Shown here one piece after another: positions 46,491-56,951 of a DNA stretch of 64,000 bases. A program made the position numbers and the translations under genes. Under the pieces are notes generated by a model, which was given only the letters and a program-made list of their open reading frames with translations, did not search any database and had not been told where the DNA came from. This DNA comes from Annulohypoxylon bovei var. microspora (Eukaryota > Ascomycota > Sordariomycetes > Xylariales > Hypoxylaceae): the NCBI GenBank assembly GCA_022836615.1, contig MU405231.1, positions 1-64,000 on the forward strand, written 5' to 3'. Numbering within the stretch: the stretch's first letter is position 1; the number at the start of each line of letters is the position of its first letter.

Positions 46491-49400
46491 AAATGACCTT
46501 AGTTCGCAAGTTAACGTTTGTCTAGGTCACCTGCGGCAATCAATGTCATGTAGTTGGAGAGTATACCATGTCTACAGCGGGTACCTTAACGCTGGCGCGC
46601 TCCAAAGATGTACGCGATATTTCCAACTGCTAGGTAGATGGTACACTGCACGTGTGTGTTCTGTTATCACATCGCCCCTATTGGTGTACCTGACAGTACA
46701 AGGCAGCGTTAAGCTTCGGGGCCCCAACGGCCTTCAGATCGTCCCCAAACTCCCTTGCGACCACGCCCCAGCTACTTCTCATGACGTATCTAACTCGGGA
46801 AATTTTGGTACCACGAGGATCAACTAGGGTACCTATTTTTAGGGAGATTGCTAAATTAAGATATAGCCTCAATATGCAGCACTCGCGAACTGCAAGTGTT
46901 AATTTAGACGTCACCTCTTGAAAAAAAACATCTCTAGCTTCTTTGGTTTCTAGAGCACCCCTTGTATAAGATGATCACCTTGGCCTATAACTCTCCTTAG
47001 CGCTCTCAACTAGAGCCATTGTGATTGTAATCAAATATCTAGACTACTGCCCTTGTTTCATTCATCGGTCCGTTTCTCAACCAATAGAAGCAGTTATTCC
47101 CTCACTCATTCCCAACTATAGTCCTCTGTTGTTTCATGTTTCATCTCTCCTTTTCACGTTACTACTTCGCGGCGGCTAGATCGTCAACGGACTTCACGCT
47201 AGTCAATAGAAGCAAGGTCGTATCAATACCCAGTCTATTTCGAATGAAGCAATTACTATCGGGGCGCTCATTGATAATCTCGTAAGCGCGTTTCAAACTC
47301 GAAGTAACTTATCTCCGAAGTTACGCGAGTAACCAACACGATAACCTCTTTATCACTCATCATGAACCAAGTGGGATAAAGTCATTAGATAGACGAACTT
47401 TCCTACATATCAGCCAATGGAGTAGAAGAGGATATAGAAGTTCGACCTTTTTTTCTCATTTCTTTTATAATATGATAGAAATAGAATATACATCACCATA
47501 CTCAGGGTGTTTGGGGAGAACCTATAACATCATACGCTGAAAATACCAATAGCCTTACTCGACCATCTTCAATGATACACTCCTACCTGGGAAATTACAT
47601 AGAGCAATTTGGGTGGTATTGTAGGATATCCCGGGTACTCCGAATGCAGGACGTAGCCGCCTTCAACGATTACCCCTTTTCCGTATCCATGATAGCTTCG
47701 AAACCTAAAACTATTACACTTGTTAGAATACCAACTACCAATACCAATGTGCCAGGAATAGATCCGTTTAATCAGCTATCTGTAACAATCTATTCTTAGT
47801 CACACAGGAAATAGGAGTTATCATTTGCCACAAGCCTAGGTAGGCTGCAATAGTCCCTCATATTCATATACTCAGGTTTATAGTTACGGTGAACAGAGAA
47901 GAGCGTATCATCTATAATGAAAGGGTTGAGGTGTTGAATATATGGCTTTTCAAGAAAGCGGTTGTCGAGAATACTTTTGAGAAATTTTAGTAAGGCAATT
48001 TTTCCACGAGAACCGGGCAGGCAATGTATGTTAACCCTACTTGCTATAATATTCTATGTAACTTGCAAGTTGAGCATACCTATCAAACTCATAGAGTAAG
48101 ATTTTCAAATATCTTTCACGTTTACATTTAGTTCCATGAAGGCGTCCAGGAAACCAAAATTTCCTTCAAGTGACGCTCTACTTGGGATGATCGAAAATTC
48201 CCAATGATTCTTACCGCCCATATTGTGCTATTATGTGATATAGGGAGTTAGATTTTATATGTACCTTTGTCTAGTAGTTGCCTGCCTAGTGAATGAGGTT
48301 CATAACGCAAAATGTTTAGTCTAGGTAGTTATAAGATCATTAAAGGCATCTGCATACCTACCTCCTAAACAATTATTCAAAACAAATACTCACGCAAATT
48401 TCCGGAACGATTTCAAGTTGATATTATTTCTTATCTAATCCTTTCACAGAAGTGAGTTTATCGAACACATCCTAGGTTGCTTAAAAGCAGAATCATAGAA
48501 ATAAGCTATTAGTGATATACAACTAACTACCTAGCTATATTAAATATATTAAATATTCATCTATGCTATGACTCTCATTTAGGTAATTATCAAGTTTATA
48601 GGTAAACAACAAGGGGTGTAATTAAATATGTGTCTCATCTGCGCTCAAGGTAAAGATAAATCCCATCTATGTTGATTGGAACATTACTTCACTTTCAAAC
48701 AAACTAAAAAAACCAATGCCCAAGATATCTAATGCTTCAAACTTGTACAGCTCTATAAGTTACATATGTTATTAATAATTGATGTGGCTTAAAATATGAC
48801 ATGGATTGTCTCAAGGCTCGGATTGATTGCGTTGAATCCATAAGAATATTTTATTCGAATTGGTTTCAGTAGATTAAGTAGCTTTCATTACATTAGTTAT
48901 AGTTGAATCAAGTAACCTTAGATTGCCGTAGGTAGGTACATCAATCCCCTTTTTTATGGTGATGCTGATTGTAGTGTTATTTACCCCTTTTACCTCTTCT
49001 CCCCCTTGAAAAAATAAAGCTATTTAGGTGGTACGTTGCTATCGGACGGCATTTCTCGGAATTTTCAGATTCAAACTGCTATTATAATATGCGACTACAC
49101 TTAATAAGACTGCTAATAACTGTGTCATGCCTTGCATTATGTTTCATGTTTCAGATCCCACGAGATATCTCACTAATGTTCATAAATCCCAAGATATTTA
49201 GTACGACTGATAATGCTGGGATTTCTAACTTGGGAAAGCGAATTAGTCATTGGCCTCCCAACCTATTAAATCGCATAGATCTATCTAAGCCGAAAATCAA
49301 GGTGTCAACCTGGGAAACTGAGATCTAGTTAGGTGCAACGATCTCCCTGCATGGCTGTAAAACGACGAGAGCTAGTCCACGCTCTTGCTGTTTCTAAGAC

Positions 49401-50182
49401 CAAGACCCAAGGATCTACCTAAGCCGATTCTATGTTTTCCCTAGTAATCTCTTTGAATCGCAATGCCCCTTTCCGTACATTTTGTCAGAGGTCTTCTCTG
49501 TCTGCTATGCCTCGCTCCCTTAGGAGGATAGCCTTGAGGTCTAGTTTAAAGACCCGGCGGGATGGGAGCTCAGCCCCTAGGGGGCCATTAGGGCTAGCCC
49601 TGGAATAGAGCAGACAAAGGGCACGCTGCGTACCTAGGTATGTATACCGCGCTTAGTAGGCACAAGGGGTTAAAGCTCCTTGCGCAACAACATAGTTGTT
49701 TCTCCATCTGTTAGGTTTACATTGTGACACTTTTTTATGATGTGCCTTACTGTTCTATAGATTAAAGCAATGGGTATCAACCCCGGGTTCTTCTGAAAAT
49801 GCCTGTCAGTACATGACTACTATTTTAAAACCGTTCTGCTTCTTCAGTGCCGCGAAAAGAATAGGCGACATAGCAAGCTTCACCTGATTGTCTTATATGA
49901 ATGGATAGAAAAAAATTCGATGTGAATTATAGCCGTGTAGCTTACGCATGCCAGTGGCTTAAGTATGCGTTCGGGATTAACTACAGTTATATCACCTAAA
50001 TATTGTTAAACATACCCGAATCAATTGATGGTTAGAAACTGCCCATTTTATACGATATGTTGAACATGTTAAACATCATGACTCGTTCATATCCACTTAG
50101 AAAAGTTTTCAAGTTAAGGCTGGTATCCACTTTCTATAGCTATAATAGTTAAGCTTACAGTTTGAAATTTCCATATCACACC
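46491..50182. other. Gene desert, part 2
   Basis: About 3.7 kb of AT-rich DNA with stops in all frames. It contains no transposon coding sequence, long repeat or recognisable domain. The last bases precede the tRNA gene. Confidence 0.55.
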
Positions 50183-50275
50183 GGGCTCATGGCCTAATGG
50201 TAAGGCGTTAGATTTCGGTTCTATTCACAAGTAGATGGCCTCTAAAGATTGCAGGTTCGATCCCTGCTGAGCTCG
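50183..50275 (+). tRNA. tRNA-Arg (anticodon TCG) with 21-bp intron
   Basis: The cloverleaf is complete. The acceptor stem is GGGCTCA paired with TGAGCTC (one G-U). The D stem is GCCT/AGGC, the anticodon stem TTAGA/TCTAA, the T stem GCAGG/CCTGC with loop TTCGATC. The discriminator is G. The anticodon TCG is at 50215-50217. A 21-base intron (50219-50239) sits one base after the anticodon, the canonical position for nuclear tRNA introns. The internal B box GGTTCGATCC is at 50254-50263. The tRNA reads CGA Arg codons. Confidence 0.9.
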
Positions 50276-50284
50276 ATTGAACAA

Positions 50285-50292
50285 TTTTTTTT
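50285..50292 (+). terminator. RNA polymerase III T-run terminator
   Basis: Eight T residues start nine bases after the tRNA, followed by a second T7 run at 50294-50300. This is typical for RNA polymerase III termination. Confidence 0.8.
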
Positions 50293-53003
50293 ATTTTTTT
50301 GTTCCACCCCCTCCAAAACAGGTGGAAAAATTTTCACGTTGGTGGCAAGAAGATACCACATAACTACCTACCTAGGTAGTGAACTAATAGGTATTCGAAA
50401 ACGACCACACGATAAGGTAAAGAGATCGTAGTCATACATAGCAGGATTTTATTACCTAATCACCGAAGCGAGGTTCTTCTTAAACCCGAATACCACCCCT
50501 TATTATTAATCACTCTGGATGGTGTCTATGTTCCCGCCCGTAGTCGGAGCATTTCATAAGGGATGGCGTCAACAATTCCTGATTACATAGACGGACCCTC
50601 GAAGAGAGCCTCATAACTAACCCCAAGTATTGCATGGGCAGTGCATATCCCCCGTGTATAGTAGATAAAGTGACACCTTTGAATTCCCCTGATTAGGTAT
50701 CGAGGTAGTTAAAAAGGGGGTTCAAATCGAGGTAGGTTTATCCAAGAGGCTAACTCTTTTCTCGGCTTTTGACAGGCGTTTAATAAACTACGATGATTCG
50801 ACGACACCCGAAGGTGATGGGAGTTTGGTCGGGACACGTCGTTACATTACAAAATCGACCTGGGCACCTTGCTTAAGCGAGCATTGCTATAGTGCCGGCG
50901 GTAAACTGCACCAGGCAAAGAGACAAAACTAATACATGTTAGAGGTCATGGGAACCTTGAATGTTGAACAATATGAGAAACTATCCCTCAGGTATGGTGA
51001 AAAGCAAATGCAAATTACGCCGATGTAATCTAGGGGGTCTAATTGAAAGATGACTGATGAGTTGCAGGACGTTCGATGTGGGATGTTTCGATATAAGGGT
51101 GATACAATTCATATTGCGAAAACGTACGCCGTATAAATGCGGCGGTTGTTCAACTGTGATAAATCAAGATGATTCGCCTCCCCCCTTTCAGCCCACATGA
51201 TGCATGACAAATATGTGGTCTGTCATTTGCCGCTCTACACTCAGGTGCATGTCTCGGCTTTAAAGATCCAGGTACATTATGCGGTGGCATCACTGGGGCA
51301 AACCCGTAGCTTTCCTTGACGGCCGGAGTGGTAGACTTGAACGCCACGGCCCATTGGACTTATGGTCGAACGGATTTTTTAAATCATGCAGTGAATCTCA
51401 GAGGTAATCTTGGCTTCAGGGTATTGTTGGGACGCTCATATGATTTATTAATGCTGTCTGCGTTATCCTATGTACCACTGCGCCGGTTGGAGTAGTCCGG
51501 GCCAATAGTATTATTACCGGAGATGCCGGAGACCGGTAAATTCGGAATAGGGAACCGGATGTGAAGGAGAGCCATAGTCGGAATGAATACTGCCGGGGAA
51601 GATTTCAACTACCGCGACTATCGGACCTAGGCTTTCTTAGCCCGGGCTTGTATCTTAACCGTAGTAAGCTACGAAGAGAAGATTCATAACGAGAAGGGAA
51701 GATGGCTGACGCCGAGTAATACTAAACGAGGATTCGAGATTGGACATTAAAGCCTAGGCTGAGTCTTTAGGTTGGGTAAAGATGCAAGTAAGATTATTCC
51801 GTTTCTTTCTTGTCTCGTAAGCAATAGGGGTTGAAGAGCTGCGAACTTTGAGCATGTTGAGCTACCCTAGGTCCCTAGGCATGTGGGTTAGATAGGTAAT
51901 AGATTACTGATTATATTCCGATTTCAAAAACTAGGAGCTAAGAGATACCCCATTAGGATAATCATTAGTCACGACTTCACCTTCGATTTACGACGCATAT
52001 AGATATAACAGATCGCGTTATAATGGTAGATTAAGTATCGGTTAAGTAGTCGCATAAGTGCGAAGATTGGATCGGTTATTGAATATCGAATTCCAAATCT
52101 TATGACCGGAGGTATGGCCGTTGATTTGATATTGCCGTAGGTTTAAAAATAACTCCCGAAAGAAACATTGAAAAAGGAGAGATAGGTGAAGCAGGGGAAC
52201 GGATTTATGGTTTTAGAAATGGGGGAGCCATCTTAGGACCTATCTTTAAATCCAGCCGAAGAAACTCCGTCGGTCATAGGTTCCCAATCGGCAATGCCAA
52301 GACTCTTGCTATTGGGCGTTGGGGTGCATAGTAGAGCCAAGAAACCGTTACCTCTCGCACTTACCACGCATACATTATGTACAATACACATGTGGTAGGG
52401 ATGATGTAGTGGCAGACAGGCAGAGTGTAGGTATGTACATGCATGTAGCGTGGGAGTGGGAGAGTGGGAAGCCGCAACGGAGTTTCCTAGGGTGTTACTG
52501 TGTTAGGGTGGTGCTTTTTCTCCCTCCCGGATAGGCGGATGGCTTTGTTTCCGACGAATCCAAGAACCAAAAGTCAACGGTCAAGGTTAATTTATCACCT
52601 AAGCCAATCCCATATCTCATATCTCATACATAGGTACCTAACCTACCTAGTCTGCAGGTTGCTAGCATCCATCCAATCCATCCATATCCTACCTAGTAGC
52701 TCATGAACCCTTCGTAGGTTACGGTAATAATAATATTTTTTTTTAATTATAATTTTTATACTTTTTTTTCTCACTTCTCGGCTTTCTTCGTACTACCGGA
52801 CTTCTTCTCAATCAGGTATATTCTTAAGTCCTCATCAACCAAGGGCGCGCGCGCTGAGAGGGGAAGTATTCCCTGGTCTCATTTTGACTTGTCTGTCACT
52901 GAGGCTTAAGGCTTAAGGCTTGAAGGCGTTTAAGCTGAGGTTATTTCCGACCGAAATTCAATCAAGTCAGTTCCGTCTTTTAATAAGTCTTACCCGGACC
53001 ACG
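50293..53003. other. Gene desert, part 3, and promoter of the Zn2Cys6 regulator
   Basis: No supported gene in about 2.7 kb. TACCTACC/TACCTAGG words occur at 50,362-50,382 and 52,632-52,650. T-rich tracts at about 52,730-52,770 lie in the probable promoter of the downstream regulator. Confidence 0.55.
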
Positions 53004-55517
53004 ATGGACTCCCGGCCCGGCAGCTACCAGACAAGTGTCTTTAGAGCACAGCCGACCGAGGGACTTCAACGAAAGATCCAAAAGCGCAATCGTCCTCCCG
53101 TCTCATGTCTGCTGTGTCGGACACGCAAGTAAGTAGTTACCCGCTTTCTTTGCAATTATCTCATCCACCTAAGCCTATCCAACCTATCCAACCTATCCAA
53201 CCTATCCAGCCCATCCAGCCCATCCAGCCTAGTCATGCCCTGTCCCGTCCCGTCCTGTCGCATCGCATCGCATCGTATCGCACCTTAATCTCATCCCCGC
53301 TCATTATCCTCTCGTAGGGTGAAATGCGACCGTCAACAGCCATGTGAAAGATGCGTCAAGAGTGGGGAAGCAAACTTCTGCGAGTATGCACCTCGTGCTT
53401 CTCGCAAGACGCGCACGGATTCGCGGCCGCAAGTGGATACCCGGTCCAGACATGAGCCTATGTCGAGACCCGTCCTTCAGGTCCGTCTTCAGAAACTTGA
53501 GGAGATGGTCAACGGTCTGGTCTATACTGCGCGCAATCGTGAACCTGCTCTTGATACTCCTTCAAGCTCGGACCAGCGAACAGAAACTACCGAGGCTCGC
53601 TCCGATTTGAGCTCGCCACCTAGCCTGGCGACAACGTCTGGAGGTCCGCTTCTCCCCACCACTCTTGGTGGCGAGCACAACTATGTCGGTGCTACTCACT
53701 GGGCCTCCATTCTTGAGAGCATTCATGATATTCAAGGCATACTTCAAACTGAGTCAGATGGGCCTCCTACCCCGTCACCTCCGCCGGACTGCGCAAGCTC
53801 GGACAATGTAGATGTCATCTTTGGCAAGCTTGCGCCCATAACTATTTCGCAGGCCGTCGCGCGATTACCGCCGAAGAACAAGACGGACGCACTCATATTG
53901 GTCTACTTCCGCCACAAGTTTATGACGGCTCCATACATTCACACCACGAAATTCCAAAGAGAGTACGACGCGTTCTGGGAGGATCCTTCTTCTGCGAGCC
54001 TGCTATGGATAAGCTGCCTTGCTTCGATGTTATGGGTTGCTGCATCGATCACCCGCATGAAAGGCGAAGATGATGAATCTGAGGCAAGCTTACTTGATAG
54101 GTTGAACTTATTGGCAACTGAGTGTCTTGTGTCTGGAGACTACTTGTCCGCCAAACCGTACTGCATTGAAGCGCTCCTCTTACATAGCTATTCGGAGCTA
54201 CAAAGATCTAAGGAAATCGACTCCAGTTTATGGGCCAAATTTGGACTCACTGCGCGGCTTGCGCAACGCATGGGGTATCATAGAGATCCGAAGTATCTCT
54301 CTAACATCACACCTTTCGAAGGCGAACTTCGTAGGCGGGCTTTTTTCTTCATCGAGGTGTTCGACGTCCTTTTCTCGTTCCAGCTAGGCATGCCTCCAAT
54401 TATCCGTGACGACGAGTGTGATACCGAGTCGCCTGCTAATCTGTTCGATTCCGACTTTGACGAGAACGTTGTGGCACTACCTCCGCCACGACCGGCTACG
54501 GAACCCACCTCTACTCTGTACTTAAGTTACAAATCAAAGCTGTGTCGACTATTACGCCGAGTGATTCGCTTTGCACTGTCGATACATCCTCCACCATACG
54601 AAGAGGTTATTAGACTGGACGAAGAAATTCACGAGTATCATGCTCAAGTTCCCCCTTCGTTACAGATAAGACCAATACGTACGTACAGTTTCACGGATCA
54701 GACATACGACATTATGCATCGACTCATGTTGGAGATGATGTATCTCAAGAGCCTTTGCGTGCTACATCGGCCATATCTTAACCGGGAGAAGGACAATAGT
54801 CTATACGATCGATCACGGACCACGTGTCGGGATGCGGCTCTCAGGATCCTAGATCTACACGCCGAGTACGAAGGGGAGAGCCGGCCTGGAGGCCGGATAT
54901 ATGAGGATAAATACATGCTTTCAGCCCTAACCCTCCACGACTTTCTAATTGCGGCGATGATCTTGTGTCTCGATCTCACGGAGAACTTACCAAGCAGGCA
55001 AGTTGAAACCAAGTGGCACTATTAGCTACCGGCTAACAATATCACAGTTCGACGGATAGATCGAGGAAGCTAAAAGCGCTAGGGACGTCATACAAGATGT
55101 GGGCAGAAAGAAAGCACACTTCCAGAGACGCAGCACATGCCACTCGGGTTGTGGGTGCTATTCTGCGGAAAGTTTCGATGCAAGACCCGGCTGGTAACCG
55201 TTCACCGCCACCACTCCCGAAGCCTGAGATTCGAGATGGTTCACTGGCTAGCTTGTTGAACAGCGACATGCAACAAATTCCCATGACGCCATCTTCCTCG
55301 TTCGACCCCATGGCATCTCTCGATTTCTCCTCATTGGACTTTGTTAACAATTTACCACTTGACGCTATGTTGAATGGCCAGAACACGGTCGACTGGGTGA
55401 GAACCATTACCCCAGTTCTAATATTTCGGCTCATGAATTGCGCTAATTTATTGATAGAGTGCAATCGACCAGTTCCTGCTGGACAGGCCAGACAGCGGGT
55501 TCAGGACAGTACCTTAG
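53004..55517 (+). CDS. Zn2Cys6 transcription factor with fungal-specific regulatory domain
   Basis: Four exons encode 737 residues: 53004-53128, 53318-54997, 55048-55396 and 55458-55517. Intron 1 (189 bp) splits the zinc cluster and contains a 9-base minisatellite. Intron 2 (50 bp) uses a GC donor (AG|GCAAGT). Intron 3 (61 bp) has a GTGAGA donor. The spliced cluster reads CLLCRTRKVKCDRQQPCERC...FC, with all six Cys. A coiled segment near LQVRLQKLEEMVNGLV follows. The fungal-trans domain then shows the ARLAQRMGYHRDP and GELRRRAFFFIEVFDVLFSFQLGMP motifs, usual for this family. The C-terminal tail is Pro/Ser-rich with an acidic, hydrophobic stretch (MASLDFSSLDFVNNLP) that could activate transcription. 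The family is nuclear and binds CGG-containing sites. No cluster of metabolic genes lies nearby to suggest a target pathway. Confidence 0.87.
53174..53227 (+). repeat. 9-base minisatellite inside intron 1 of the regulator
   Basis: Six units of CCTATCCAA/CCTATCCAG/CCCATCCAG follow one another. Further short repeats of CATCG type lie at about 53,258-53,280 in the same intron. Confidence 0.8.
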
Positions 55518-56951
55518 TAGCCTATATCGAGAGTGCTATGCTTCACTTTTTAAAATTATATCGAACGATATTTAGAGTTTTATTGGCGATGGAGTTACGG
55601 ATAGTGACACTACCTAATCCTAGCGTTCTAGCTAAGAAGAGTAGTATGGGGCGAAGTGCACGGGGCCATGCGTTTGCTGCCTCTAGATCGTTGCTTTCCA
55701 TCATGGATTTCCTTTTATTTATTTATTTTACCCTGTATAGATAACTTTGGCTTCGAGGGCGACTTCTATTGCATCATCGAGGGCGTCTGGGCGCTTAGTT
55801 ACCAAAAGCAGGGCTGTCATATCATTACCTAGGTAGTTTACGAATGATTTTCATGATTTTCATGATTTTCATGATTTTCATGATTTTCATGATTTTATAT
55901 GTACATAGATCTACATATTCACCGAGTGATCTATCTCGTGCCGTGAATCTTGTTGGAAGTATGTATTTGTATTAGCTCGAGTAAGCACTTAAATAGGTAG
56001 CACACGCTAAACATATGCGGTATGTTACCAAGCAGGGCCTATCTCCAGTCGAGAATACCGATCCATGGATCTCTCTACCACCTCGAAGGCCTTATCCCAC
56101 GAGGTTTTATTACGGATTATCCATCTATCGCCTACGGAGTGTCGCACCAGAAGACTCGCACGACAACTTAACCCGAAACCCCGAGCTGGGGTGTGTTCGA
56201 AATAACGGGCTTTAATGCGTGCGGTAGGTGCTCGTACATTAACGCCGCACCTTATCTCCGACGAGGGCGAGATCTTATCCCCTATTCTTTTTTTTCCGGA
56301 GAGGTGCGTGTGCCCATCAAATTGAAAGGAAACGTAGGTCAGCTCGTTTTTTTTGGTTTTGTTCAAGAGCTTATTGATCCGCCTCGCTTATCTTCGGACT
56401 TGTTCGCTTGGTCGGCGCTGAATTGTGTAAGCATGTAATTATCAGTAATTGGTACCTACCTACCATGTATTACATATGTAGGTATTCGTAGTTTGGTATT
56501 CATGGACAATATTTGCACGCTGGAGCTCTAGTGTTCCAAACTTGTCTGGCTCACCGTCGCTTACTTATCTCGGGATGGACAGGGGATAGAGCGGAGCGTG
56601 GTTTACGAGCGGTTCTTTCTTTGTTGTTTTCCCTACCTAGCTCGCGTGAGCCTTGCGACCGTTTGATGGTTTGAGCATGGATGGTCTATCTGTTCCCTCT
56701 AGAATGAGGTATTGCTACGATAATGCTAAGCGCCTTGGTGTAGTTATACTTGGGCGTAAGTAAGGACATTACGGACATCACCCAGATGCCTCGTCTTACA
56801 AAAGCTACATTCTAAACTATGGGAACGCGTGACACATACAGGTAGATATCATGGTCGTTGTTTAAGTTAAGTCAGAGAGTGACTGTTTGTAAATTTATTT
56901 GTATATTTGCGGGTTTCTAGATTTGAAGGAAGATTCGTCTCATGCTTCTAG
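55518..56951. other. Spacer between the regulator and the PPR gene
   Basis: About 1.4 kb without a supported gene. It contains the 3' flanks of two convergent genes and a 9-base tandem repeat at 55,844-55,896. Confidence 0.6.
55844..55896. repeat. ATGATTTTC tandem repeat, about six copies
   Basis: Nearly perfect 9-base units lie about 330 bp after the regulator stop codon. The lack of divergence suggests recent slippage. Confidence 0.9.
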
